DNA of 64,000 nucleotides, from the NCBI GenBank assembly GCA_033030425.1, contig JAUFSD010000023.1:310001-374000 (forward strand), given 5' to 3'. The stretch comes from Verpa conica (taxonomy: Eukaryota > Ascomycota > Pezizomycetes > Pezizales > Morchellaceae). Both the position numbers and the translations under genes were made by a program. Numbering within the stretch: position 1 is the stretch's first letter; each line of letters opens with the position of its first letter. This document shows, in pieces, positions 47,301 through 59,742 of the stretch. A model generated the notes under the pieces. It was not told the origin of the DNA. It saw only the letters and a list, made by a program, of their open reading frames with translations, and made no database searches.

Positions 47301-49209
47301 CGATATTACGGATACTTCAGGCCATGCCCACAAGCACCCTTCCAAATACTACCGTATACACCCCCTATTGACGCTTTTTCTACGTCAGGCGATTGCAAAG
47401 GAGCAGGAGTCACCCAAGCCCAAAATTATAGGCAACTACAACGCCGTGACAAGTGCGTTTCTAGACTACTACACGCACCGATCCGCACAGTGGGCGGAAT
47501 GCCCAGACGAGAAATACGAATTGGCAGCGCAAGAAATACGTGATGAGGAAATTAATTTCCTTTCTGCTATTAGTATTCCTTTGCAAAACAACCCAAATAA
47601 GATATTTGAGATTTTTCCAATCCATGCCTACTCTCGTTTTGCATCAATGAGCCTTGTGGACAAAGAACTTTCGCCAAATGCGTCATTAATGGCGTACTTT
47701 GGTGATTTGATACTCCAGAACTTCGATTCGCTATATGTTCAACACAGCGATAGAATTCTAGGAGAATCAGCAGTGGAAATAGCCCTATTTGCGTCTAACT
47801 GGCTCTGTGAGTATCACTCTGAGAATTCGCCTATGTCGATATTCAAAAAGCAGGTAGAGAAGAGCATCGAGCTTATGAGACTTGCAAATACTATTTCTCC
47901 GAACTGCAAAGAGACTCTCGCAATGCTTGAAGAGCAAGCAGCGAAGCAGAAATCAACCGTCGTTTCAGGCGGCATAATCGAGGGTCTCCGATTGAGAAAA
48001 CCATGGAATGGGCTCGTTATCAGCGACGTTATCCGTGAGACCACGATGGTGTCGAGAATTAAAGATGACTCTGATGAGATATGGATGAGTCTTGCTATGA
48101 CTTTCTCCCGCTTACAATCCGTGGCTGTCCAAGCTCCACTTGTAGCCCGCTTCAGCCCAGCACTAAGCCAGCAGTTGAAGAAAGACCTAAAGCTCATCTG
48201 GGATAACTGCATAAATTCCGCAACCGGTACCGATCTTGAGCCATTTCTATCTAGCTACGAATGGGTCGCACAATCACTCGAGACCTCACCTCTGAATAAG
48301 GATGAGCCCCCTGCAGAGAAGAAATCTCGCATTTCATCTTCTGCTTTTCTCGGATATCCCGAGTTCGTCCGCTCGCAACTTATGCTACAGCTCCGAGATA
48401 TAGCTTCAGCAAAACGCTACCTCCTCGATGGCCTCCAGCGTGCACGTACAAAGTCGAATCATTCCGCCGAGATCCTCCTCCACACCCGGCTCTGCGACCT
48501 AACATTCGAGCTTCGGAACTGGAACGAATGTATCGCACACGTCGAGTGGATACGAGATATCATGGTACCGCTTGGGGAAGACCTTTCAACCGACGATTTC
48601 AAGGCCTTTGCCCAAGCAACATGGAGAAAAGGGATCTGCCACAACCATCTCCATCAGTGGGAAGCTGCACTTGAAGCTTTCAGTGAGGCGTTAGGAGTTT
48701 GCAGACATATACACGACCGAGTCACGGAGTACGCGATCCTCCGAAAGATAGCAGCTATCAAACGAGAAAGTGGCCTTGGAGATATGACGGTTACAGATGC
48801 GCTCCTAAAGGCACTAGCAATTGCATATAACCCATTACTTGCTCGGGACTTTGCTATTGTTGGAGAACAGGGAATACTCCTACAGCGGATCATCAGCTCT
48901 ATGATGGGAAAGAGATTTTGTGAGAGCCGAGAAAGTGTAATCGCACGTCTAGCGTGCGCGAGAGAGACGTGCGAGCAGGAGATGCTTGAGTTCATCGATG
49001 ATCTCATGACACGAGAGAAAGAGGTTCTAACGAAAGATGCGAATATGGGGATTCCTCTGCACGAGACAGAGAAGAAAGTAATGAGATTGTATACAGAGGC
49101 TGAGAGAATCATATTTGATTCACCAAAGGCCATGAGCAAGCAGCCGCTGGTAATTTTTGCTGGGAGTAAGTGGGAGAGGGGACTATTGAGTAAGGGAGAT
49201 TGTTTGTGA
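44387..49209 (+). CDS. CHAT-STAND-TPR protein with Ser in place of the catalytic Cys (1589 aa as drawn)
   Basis: NLR-like architecture. Exons 44387-46828 and 46882-49209. Residues about 260-505 form a caspase-related CHAT domain: RILLVVGHS, HFDVHGK with His357-Gly358, LVVLNASRTSQAFG, and the closing DWVIPTLYHSGG. The position that is Cys in LNAC is Ser409 (codon TCC), so ordinary cysteine-protease activity is not expected. A STAND-type NTPase follows, with P-loop GPPGIGKST (593-601) and a Walker B-like YLIALDS (Asp709). The C-terminal part is helical with TPR-like repeats (about 1308-1441). The first 45 residues include a strongly hydrophobic stretch encoded by a pyrimidine-rich leader. An alternative start at ATG 44524, spliced from 44549 to 44620, also keeps the frame and removes it. 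The ligand and output are unknown; an inflammasome-like or allorecognition role is inference. Confidence 0.92.
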
Positions 49210-52200
49210 ATAGCGAGATGAGCCTTCTGTATAGATCTGTTTTATTGTTTTTTTATTTTGGGGGGCGCTATTTTTTATATTCAGCATGAATTAGATGGAG
49301 TTTGTCATTTTCATATTCATATATCAGGGTTTACTTTAATTCACTTCTTAGGTATTTTTTAGATAGAATTAATGATACAGCATCTACGTTTTATCTTCAG
49401 GCCTAAATATGCTAAAAAAATCATAAATCTTAGCCCAAAATTACACCTCAACAAATCAAAATTACTCCACTCCATTCTAAAATATTTACTCTAGAGTACT
49501 TTATACATTTCTTAGTGTATTCAGATAACGGAGCCTAGACAGTGATACCTCACAGAAAATTTCGTTGGTAATAATTCTACATATTGGAGCATGGTTAATA
49601 CTCTTGCCCTTATGCTAAAAGCTACTCAAGCAAATTCGAGCTATTTACCCACTCCATAAATAACAACAAATTTACTCCCAGGTGAGATATGCCTATTAAA
49701 CCCGGGCGAGATTCTCCAGGACTATGAGGACCGTAGGACCCTACAGACATCTCCCAAGGGATTTTTTATACTATTCTAGGGAAACAAAATGTATTTGCTG
49801 CCAATCACAGCCTAAGTAGGAGTAGGTAGAGCCTGATATCCGGTTTCGGTGGAAGAAACCCCTAGCCCTGAGAGCTTGGCGCCCTGTAGGGCCCTATGCA
49901 GTCCATAATCCTCATTTCTTACGCCCTGGACGGCCCCGAAGAGAAGCTGGGACAGAATATAGAGTCACAGGGCGTCCGGTCCTGGCCTTAGGAAGACGGA
50001 CTACCCTAATCTTAACTACGGGTACCCAACTAACGCCGACCATAGTCCACGTAGCTACCCTATAAACCCAATAAGAGAAACCCAATCAGAAAACCCTAGA
50101 TATTATCTCCCACAACCTAGGTCCTTGCGACTGTGCCTAAAACTTCCCTCTTTTCACTATTACTGTAGATCTATCCAATAGCCCATACGGCAAGCTCGTA
50201 TATAAACACCGCAGTGCGACCCATATTCGATGGTATTGAATTCAGTACCGTTGTATCAACTCTTCCTCTAACCCAACCAAAGTTACCGATAGTTACCAAA
50301 AACAACTTTCAGAGGTGGGGGAGGATGGGGGAGACACCAACCTTATATCGCACTACATAGTAGCGAAATATCTTCCCGTCCTCATTCCAAAAGCCAATTT
50401 TGACCAAAATAGGTTACTTTAATATAGCGCTCTCTCTGCGCTGGTATCCTAGAAGATGTACTGTTCGTAATAGTTTATGATAATTTTTCTCCACCAGCGT
50501 AGGGAGGACAGTGGTTTAAAAACCATACTTTGTAGCCGCTCTGAATACAAGTGCAACTACCCATATGCGCATAAGGTATGTTTATAAATAAAAAGAATAT
50601 AACCTTGTAGCTAGGTCAACTATAATAAATGAGATAGCGAGTGTGTGGAATATCAATAATCTTCTGCGGAAATGGCTAGGAACATAATCCTAGTGACTCA
50701 TCGGCTCAGGTTGATTGTCCAATGTATATTGAATCGTAAACGGCGCCGGTCATGAGATAATCGGGTCTGAATACTAATGTAGGTGAAATCCAGAGGGCGC
50801 TGGTGATCCATAACAGATGCTCGACTAAGCGTCTATGATGTGATGTTTTTAAGTGATGTTTAAACGTAAAGGTTGATGAAGTAGTCTGAGTGGTGACGTT
50901 GGAGGTGACGTTGGAGGTGGAGATGGAAGAGGTAGTGCTTATATAGGATGAACAAAGAACGAAAAAACTTCTCTACAAACCCCCAAGCCCTAAGAGCCCC
51001 CCACGACTATAATATCGAGTGATAGTGCATGAATAAGGCTGCCAAGCTTTATATGTACAACCAAATCAATAGACCGCCGGATAACCCGGGTTCCGACACA
51101 GAAAGAAAATGAATTATCCCCCACACACACCTCGTATCGATCTCCGCACACATTTTCAAAAAGATAACAGAGTGCTAAAACAGCCCGGTATCTATTACGG
51201 TTTCTATATCCACCCCATTGGCTAGAGTACTATCGCAAAAAAGTAAAGAATAAAAACAAAAGGGCATGTGTTGTCATCATATGTGGTTGTATGCGGCATA
51301 TAATCTTCGTGGGGAAAGAATCAATAAAGAAATAATCCGGGGTTAGGGTTTAACGGAAGACGTTTGTTCCGAGTGATCCGGGGTGGGGAAAGAAAGGTAT
51401 TACAAGAAGCACGTACTTCCCCGCCTAGGCACGCACTTTCGATTTCCAAGCATCCTTATGACTCAACCTTGTCTCTTTGGTTCTTATATACTCTGTTTTC
51501 CCCTTCTCTTCTTCCTCCAAACGAAACATAAAACCCCAACATATAGGACAACACAATATTATACGAAAAAATGCATTATTCTTTTTCTCTTCCTTTCTTT
51601 CTGGATTAGTATTCGGGTTTCTGGATTCACTTGGTGTACAAGGACCAACCCAACAGCCTGAGTCAACTTTTGTTTTTCTAACCGGAACAAGTATTTACGA
51701 CTAGAGCGCATAGATGATGGAATAAGGCCCATCTACCTACCTACCACTCTACCACCTAACTCTATATTATTCCCCTCTCCATTCTCTTCATCGGCACCAT
51801 ACGCCTACTCGATGCACCACCGCATAATATTTCCTTCGTCATCTTAGCACCCTTTATACCTTATACTAACGTAGGAACCTCTTGAGAACATCCATACCCA
51901 ACCACTAACCACTAGAAAACATAAGCAACCACTATACGACTTATCAAAACCAGTATAGGGAAGATGGGGCATCCAGGAACGGTGTGAAGGAAGGAATTGA
52001 TAAATGGGGTTGGGGGTTGGGGGTTGGAACGAAGGACCTGCTGCGAAGGATATATAAGGAGGAGGAGGAGGAAGGAAATATTAGGTGGCTGGGAAAGAAC
52101 ACATCATATTGGAAACCGCCAGCTTAGACGAACCTTTAAAAGGAACCACTTGATATGCCACTACGTCAGTTTAAGCACTAGAGTAGTGCGATAACCTTCT

Positions 52201-53731
52201 CACCGAGGGGACCCCCGGAAGATACTTCAAACCCAGGAAGACCATGGACACGTATCCCCACTTAGGACAGCATGCGACTTCACAGTGTGGGGGGTTGTTT
52301 TATCGGGTTAGTTGGTTTGGTTTGGTTGGTTAGTGAGGTCCTGAGTGAAAAGGATTAGAAACAATGCAGTTAGAGATGGAGAGGGGGGAGGGTGGACAAA
52401 CTCAATCCGTAGGACCACGATAAGCAAGATGAGAAAACTCCAAGGACCCAACTATGCGAAGGGGAAAGTAGGAAGAGGAGGGTGGGGGAGTATTAAGAAC
52501 CTCGGGGAATAAGAACAGTAGACACTACAGGAACTAATCCCTCTACCAATCGGAGCCCTAAGAAAGCACCAACGAAATCGTAGAAGATCCCCACCCAAAC
52601 CCCATCCAGCCCATCCCGATATAGATTATTTTTTTGCCCACCCGGAAGAAACTACCGAGATCTATCTCGCAGATCACTACATAAAATATTGCCGGGCCGC
52701 CACAACCGGTTCCTGGGCTGGGGGCCCTGTTCATGTAGTGTCACTCGATATATGCATGCAGTGGAGGGGAGCACGTACCTACGTCATAGGAGCAGTGCAC
52801 GGTTGGGATAAGTTATCACTACCGTAGACAGGCGAATATGTAGGATGATGTGGGTGGGAAATGGCGTAAACGGGACTGTGCATTACAGGAGTCAGGGCGA
52901 AGATTTGATGTTTCCAGGGATCTATGTTCCTACAAGTCGGACATGAAGCTTTTAGTGGGATAGGGCTCTTTTTTTTCCAGGCCATGGAGACGATTATGCA
53001 GTATATCTAGCCAATCCTGAGTGGTCGAGATATATTTGGATGCTGCGTGGCCTACCTTTTGGGACATCACGGCTCGTTACCCGTTCTAGCATGTAAAAAG
53101 CAGCACACATTACAATTAAGACAGTTCCTACAAGAACCTAGATATAACATCTCGCAAGCAGGTCCACTACACGCATAACGCGCATCTCACGTGAACTCGC
53201 CAATCACGCTGCGTCGGCGCGTGTCATGTCGCAACAGGCAGACATTTGTAGTTATCAAAATAATACACCACGCCTCCAGAAAAAAAAGGGACTCCCGCGT
53301 TACGTTAAAAAGAGAAAAAAGAAAAGACCACCTATGATAGTTATAGTTAGTAAAAGACTCGACACGAGAAGAAAATGAGAATATAAACGCCATCCAACAA
53401 TAAGAGATATGAATAAGAAAAGACAACTTTTCCCTTTCACCCCGTATAGAAACAAAAAACGCGACCAACAAACCCAGGATATAAAAGGAAAGAATATAAA
53501 ATAGAAAGCCACACACAGGTGAAATACGTAGGAAATAATGCGGTGGCAGAAAAAGGAAAAAAAGAAGAAAAAAAATATACAAAATCAATAACACAAAGAA
53601 AAAGCGAGTCGACAGGAATCTACTCCAGCATTCCTACTTCCCATAAAGAAGGTGACACTCATACACGCGCGTAAAAGTATAGTTATAGACACACAATACA
53701 TAGCCCTCCCCTATAAACACAACCCCATCGT
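49210..53731. other. 4.5-kb gene-free block
   Basis: I recognise no gene. The left part is the AT-rich 3' flank of the CHAT-STAND gene. Around 50020-51700 there are short frames without any known motif. Long A-rich runs lie near 53280-53330 and 53550-53600. A G-rich repetitive stretch (GGGTTGGGGGTTGG) sits at about 52006-52026. Confidence 0.5.
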
Positions 53732-54304
53732 TTATCCTCTAGCAGCTTTCGAGATGCCGAAACCGATAGCTACGGCGCCAATAACGAAGATGAGTGCCAA
53801 GACAACTTTGATAATTATCCATTTGGTCTTTTTCGCCATGACCTGCTTCTGCATAAACCTTCTTGCAGGCCATACCGCGCAGGGATCGCCCGTAGACTCC
53901 CTTGGGTGAGGATGTGTGTTTGTCCTTGGAGGTGTCGGATACTCCTGCTGCTGGACGGTACTTGTGGACGTTGTCGGGTGGATGGTGATGACGACATGGT
54001 CTGAGCCCTCTTTGTCTTTATCGTCGCAGCCTTTGACAACAATAGTAGGTGTAGGACTTCGTACATGGCCGGAATGGTGACTATCCGACTCTAGCTCTGG
54101 TTCTTCGGCAATTGTGGTTGTAGATGAAGGGAACTTGACGAGAGGTGGGGGTGAAGGTGAGTGAGATGTAGGTGAGTTTCTGCCATCGACTGGCGAGGAG
54201 GAGCTGTAGGTTGAAAGCTGATATTGTTGCTGGCCGGCTGCCGGTGGGGGAGGTTGAGGAGACATGCTGCGTCTGTATGGATTGTTGGATTGAACCTCAA
54301 CCAT
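53732..54304 (-). CDS. Pro/Ser-rich, probably tail-anchored membrane protein (190 aa)
   Basis: I do not recognise the family. The single open frame starts at an ATG with sequence MVEVQSNNPYRR. Residues 1-145 are polar and disordered-looking, rich in Pro, Ser, Gln and Thr (PQPPPPAAGQQQ, SHSPSPPP). A short basic and aromatic segment (CAVWPARRFMQKQ) is followed by KKTKW and one transmembrane helix (IIIKVVLALIFVIGAVAIGF), then SKAARG at the end. This fits a C-terminal tail anchor with the N-terminal part in the cytosol. A TATAAAG-like element lies about 40 bp upstream on the minus strand. Several overlapping frames exist on both strands, but only this one ends in an organised membrane helix. Confidence 0.75.
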   Translation of the reverse strand: MVEVQSNNPYRRSMSPQPPPPAAGQQQYQLSTYSSSSPVDGRNSPTSHSPSPPPLVKFPSSTTTIAEEPELESDSHHSGHVRSPTPTIVVKGCDDKDKEGSDHVVITIHPTTSTSTVQQQEYPTPPRTNTHPHPRESTGDPCAVWPARRFMQKQVMAKKTKWIIIKVVLALIFVIGAVAIGFGISKAARG

Positions 54305-57300
54305 TTGTGATTATTGGGTGCCGTGTCCAATTGGAGTACCCTTTATATCGTGATGGAGTAAAGTCTTTTTTGAAAAGACACCAAAACTCGATGTGAGAGC
54401 AAGGAGCCGGATTGACCCGAGAAGAACCGGTAAACTTCAGACTGTCAGCAAGGAGGTCTCGAGATTTTGAGCAGCAACAGCGAAAGGAGGAGGAATGGCA
54501 AGGGGATACATACAAATCAAATACAGAAAAGCTAATTGAAGCAAACACCGCGTGAGGTCAAAGTGGAGATGGAATGATGGGATGCTGGAAGATAAAGAGG
54601 GGAGAGGAGAGGAAGGGAGGACGATGGCTGGCCAAGCAAACAATCGAGGGCTGCTGGGACTGTGGGACTGCTGGGACGACCGGGGGGGGATGCACAGACA
54701 GGCTGCAGTTACGTACACCGCGGATACTGCGTACCTACTGAGAGACGTCCGACAGAACTAAAATAGGAGGGTACTAGGAAAGGGGACGCAGTTGCAACAT
54801 GGAAGAGAAGAAGCAGGCCCACAGACTACAGGCTACAGGCACAGGGACAGACAGGTAGAGCAGAGTAGAGCAGAGTACAGCTACAGCCAGGGGAACACCA
54901 ACTGGCGATGGAACAGCAAAGAGAACCGTGTGTGTGTGCTCTGCCAGCAGCTCTCTCGCCCTCTCGCCCTCTTGCTCTCACGCTGCACGTCAAGCCATCC
55001 AGAAAGGGGCGCTGTGCAAGACATCCTCGTCTCACGCTTCTTCCCATTCGGAGCCCCCCTGCAACTCCGAGATCCACCCTTGCCTGGTGTTAAGGTTATT
55101 TGGTGCGTCTCTTGGCGCTTCACAGCCCCTTTGGGCGCTATGGCTTCCTCTTTGGGGAAGCCGTATCTCTCTTGGCGCCCACCAGGGGTTTTTCCGTCTG
55201 CACCTCGCTGCTGCGTCGGGTCGGGCCTCCGACAGTGTATCGAGATCCCCAAGAGCCTCGAGAAAGAGAGATCGGTTTAGGTCGCTCGACAGCAACACTA
55301 CACCGGGTTTTTTTCGTTATCTACGGCAGAGAGAGAGAAAGAAAAAAAAAAATTTCCTGCGCGCCAGTGTTGGGCAACTATGCACTGATGTGTACATACA
55401 TACTCTAGGCTGGTACCTACGCTGAGCTGTGTTTCACTACATCACATCACAGCAGCTTCATGCGATACCAGCGCACGCCGGCCATAAAGACGGAATGTTC
55501 CTCGGGAAAGTACACGATAAGGTCAGGAAAGACCAGGTATACCTCCCCCCCATTAGTAGAAATAAACTTGCCATAAGAGAAACGATGGCAAACATCCATT
55601 ATACACCCCACGTACACCCCACTACCTCGCTAAAATGCTGGGAAAAGAATCAAGATCTTTCGCCCCCCCGGTGCCATGCCCCACTGTTTCTACCTTTTAG
55701 CCTCACGCAGGTGCCTGCTTACTACATGTAAGGGATGAATGGTAAAAGCCTTCCTGCAATCAAATTCAAATCTGTACATATATAAAAAAACCCCGATTGA
55801 AACAGGAAGTAGAAACAATCTATTTGAGAGAGAGAGAGGGGGAGGGGGGGAAACATCTTCCACTAGATCTGAGGCAAATATCTAATAATGCCGTCACTCG
55901 CCATGTTCCTCGATAGTAGTGAGCACACGTCTCCCTAACACTTCATCTGTCACGATTCCGTGGATAAGACCGGTTTAAGACTAGGTGAGAGAGAGAGAAA
56001 AAAACGTCTCAACCCAACATCTATGATATCAGCTCTGGTTAGCGTAGCGCCGTAAGACTATGCTCATCGTGGATTTAGTGCCTAAGTATGATGCCGCGCG
56101 CCTGTGACGCATCCCGATCTCTATCGCCTTATACGCCCTTATCAATACCTACCTACTTCAGATCATCGGCGGCACTTTCTATTCTCTCTCTCACTCTCAC
56201 TCTTACTCTCACCCCCTCTAGCGCTAAGAAAGTCATCGTGCGTCTCTCTGCGCCTACTCATAACCGGCAAAACCTTCTACCTAGGGTTAGGGCTATCTCC
56301 GCATCAACCTAGCCGTGATCTAGACTCCCAGACCTATTACCCCTGCAACTCGATGGGCGAGCGGAACCGAGACAGAGCTCCAATCAATGACCCCGCATTC
56401 CGCTATCGTGAGTGTAAAAGTAAGTCTAAGCCTAATCATATTCGGGAGACCAAAAAAGACCTTTCGTAGAACTTGGGGATTATGTACATATGCGGCGCAC
56501 CCCCTCAAAAGAAAAGAAAATTAAAAAAAAAAAAGAACGAGGGTGCATCCCATCGAGAAGCAGAAGGAAAAAGGAATAATAAAAAAAAGGGAATGAACCT
56601 GGGAAGGTTTCTCCGTAGCTGTCACTCTGCTCATAATAGGAAGGGAGAAGAGGTTTCTATCAATGATGCTAACACCCACCGCCACGGCCGACCTAAAAGC
56701 AAGGGGAGGTGGACGGAAGAGGTAGCTCTAAGTCCGGGAAGACCAACGATTGTTGTGACAGGTATTGAAGACATTCTTACCACGCGCCTGGCGGGGGGGG
56801 GGGACAGCCAAATGGTACCGGTATGTATCAGCTTGTCTGCAGGTATCAGCCTGTGGTCAAAGCCGGTGGGTGTGGTTGATTGGGTCGCCGGCAAATTATC
56901 AGATAAACGGGTTTCCTTCCTTTGGTGAACAGTGCTAGCGCTAGGAGAGAGGGGGGGAACTCTACCTGTCTTGTGAGTGGGAGGATAAAGTGGCGATTGG
57001 ACGGTTCGTCTGATGCTAGCTTGCGGCATAAATTAGAGGCTTTTGTGGAGAAATCCAAATGTTTCTTGGTCGACTTGATGAATGTCAATGGAGGCGTGTT
57101 GTGTGCATAGGAGATTACGCCTCTAGGCGTGAAGACTACCAGAATACAGGTTAGTAAAAATACTAGTAAAATCGCTCATGTTACGACTCTCTCTGATCGA
57201 CGGTTAAAATGATGGGGAAGTGAATACTATATACTTGTTTCTCCCGTATACTAACTATATATGATATAGAGGTGGTCGATAAATATCAGATTAATTTTCA

Positions 57301-58278
57301 CGAATCCAATGTGGTAATGATTCATTTAAAAAACATGCGGATGGTAATGATAGAAAAGCTAGGAATAATATATACCTGCTTTGTTTCTGGGCTTCCAGAA
57401 AAAAAAACGTCATACAAACCGTGATGCAGACCCCATGCAGCGGGGAGAGGCAACAGGCCGCTCGGGACCCAATTCTCCTACACACAACTATATTTGTATA
57501 TTATAATATAATGTCTCGTGCGCGGTTGGCTTTTTTTTTTTTCGTCTGGGCGTCCCGGTTTCCCCCCAACTTACCCCTCCTTTAGCAAATTTTTGAAGCT
57601 TGTTTTCTACTTTATCCCGTGCTCCCCTTGCCTCGGGTATCCGTGTGGCTTAGCTGCAAGACGTCAGGCGCTGGCGGGAGGTAGAAGTGGGCTAATTACT
57701 AGACATGAGAACATCTGACTTGGTCTAGAAACGGTGAATATTTCTTGGATACATACACTAATTATTTAAGCTCTTTTAAGAACCACTTTCCCGGGTTCTT
57801 GGGGTTAGGGGTATTTTTTTTTTCCCTTTCTTTCTTTTCTGGTCATGGTTGGGGGGTTATTGTCCCACGTTATATCGGATAAATCACTTGCATTACAACG
57901 GTTATTTTAATATCGAGGATCGGTGCTGCAGGAACCTTGGCAAGTAGTGAAATTTGAAAATCCTTATCCAAAACACTCATCTTGGATATAATATATATGG
58001 ATTACCGGGTAGCACTTACCATGTGAAATCTCTTAGCAAAAAAAAATATTTATCTTTTTCCCCCCGTTATGATAATCTTGAAGAGATAATCTCCATGACA
58101 ATTTATTGTTACACATAGACAAAATAAATAAATAATAGTTTCCTAATTAGTCCACCCCCCCTCCAAAGCTGAAATCTCAGCCGCGTGGCACGTAGGAACT
58201 ACCAAATTCATGGCTCTCTGGATTAAGGTAATTCAGCCACGTTAAGGACCAAGTAGTCGTATCATCACTGCCCCTTCT
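54305..58278. other. 4-kb block without a recognised gene
   Basis: The first 1 kb is probably the promoter and leader of the tail-anchored protein. It holds CT-rich tracts and GC-rich DNA with overlapping open frames on both strands (54792-55425), none of which matches a family. A hairpin at 55142-55162 is listed separately. Further right are a CT repeat (about 56183-56210), a G8 run near 56796 and further unfamiliar frames (56473-57110). No domain or RNA gene was identified. Confidence 0.5.
55142..55162. other. GC-rich hairpin
   Basis: Bases 55142-55148 (GGCTTCC) pair perfectly with 55156-55162 (GGAAGCC) around a 7-base loop. A smaller GCCC/GGGC hairpin lies just upstream at about 55124-55135. 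The two together could mark a structured transcript or a fold-back element. I cannot assign a family. Confidence 0.45.
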
Positions 58279-59742
58279 ATGGGTTCAATCTCAGTTATTG
58301 GTGGTATCACTGGCATCGTGGTGGCCGCCGCTAAAATCACAAAGTCGCTCTACAATTTCTATGGTTCGTACTCGTATAATACGAATGCTACGCGAGCAGT
58401 GGGGTGTTATCGCAACTCCAAGGATGGCTCTGCAGCGAGGACCCCCCAGCCGCAATAGCTAAGCAACGCTTAATTCAGCTAGACATCCTTGTGGGGCGTA
58501 ATCACGGCGGCAATGTTCTCCTTTGAGGAGCTCTAGAGAGGTCGCGCGACAAGTTGACAAGTCTGGAGTCGGCTTATACCGCTCTGGTACATGTGGAGGG
58601 AAAAAGGGTTATTCTCTGCCGTTGCAAAATCATAAAACTTCATTGACTTTGATGTTTATGGCAGTTGCATTTTTTTACTTAGCCCCCCCCTCTTTTTGGG
58701 GTGAGTCTTTTTTTACTGATTGGTGTATTATGATCTAGTGAGTTTGGGAAACATTGAACGACATCACTAGCTTCATATGATTTCAAAAGATCAACAGCGG
58801 ATGTGGTACACAATGAGACGCCAGAATATATGTACCCCTGATGAACGAAACCTTCTCTCCAATTTCAAATATCCGGCGATCATCCACGAGGCCGACTCGC
58901 TCATGTCGGAGGGATTCACACAACTAACGGAAGATATAGCACAGATCTACAGGAGAAGTTTCGTATTCGTCTAAGAGCTCAAGCCCTCTTTTCCATACAG
59001 AAAGCAATTCTTTCGAGAATAGGATAGCTTGGATGAGAAAACAATGGATTTTTTTTGGAAAATTAAAATCAATCCTGGTGATAGATGACGTTACTGATAT
59101 CCTGGACCTTTCTTTACCCTACAATGGATCTAAGCCTAGTGCGATCATGGAAGCGGATGAGACACCTACAGACGAGACATCCGAGATGGCAACCAACCAG
59201 CAACCTGCAGTCGTGTTTAAGAATCAAGAATCTGCTACGACTACCGGGTCTCGTGCGAGCCGGAAATTGAAATCCCAGGAGCATCATTTCGTGATTCACA
59301 ATCGATGAAGTTTGGACGAAAGTTACAAAGCGGTCAGTTAGTAGGTATACCGGAGATCATCCAAATGGATGTAGTCTTTCATCGACATCTTAATATCTTC
59401 ACTGTCTATCAATCTAGCTTGAGAGCTTTTATCGGGGCGGGACTCGTCCAAGGCTATGCACTCGATAACGCCCTTAGAGATGTTTTTAATGGCTTTGATA
59501 TCTTGGGGTCACTTCATGAAGAAATGCCTTTTATCGTCTTGAATCCTGTGGAAAGCAGATTGGCCATTGATACAAGGTATCCCGATATTTACTATGAGTG
59601 GCTATTGGAAATCGTAGAAAGCGTATTTAGCACTCGCAACCCCCCCTCGCTGTCACAGAAGTCTATATCAGCTATGCTAAAAGAGCAAAAAATTAGTCAA
59701 CAATACCTAGAACTCTGTCCCCAAGACCCCCAGGTACGGTGA
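58279..59742 (+). pseudogene. Decayed gene with a STAND-type fungal N-terminal domain
   Basis: ATG 58279 begins MGSISVIGGITGIVVAAAKI followed by KSLYNFYG, which resembles the first helix of the fungal N-terminal domains found on many STAND/NACHT and ankyrin proteins. The frame then breaks. Later pieces, in changing frames, read as protein-like segments: 58777-58974, 59033-59308 and 59305-59742, the last two overlapping by ATGA. The last includes YYEWLLEIVESVF. I cannot name the domains of these later parts, and they may not belong to the same gene. Multiple stops and frame changes without good splice sites suggest a relic, but a multi-exon gene is not excluded. Confidence 0.4.

Noticed and set aside
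54792..55425. Overlapping open frames on both strands that could be a small gene
   Set aside because: GC-rich, stop-poor sequence opens several frames by chance. None has a domain or an organised membrane segment, and no frame is clearly better than the others.
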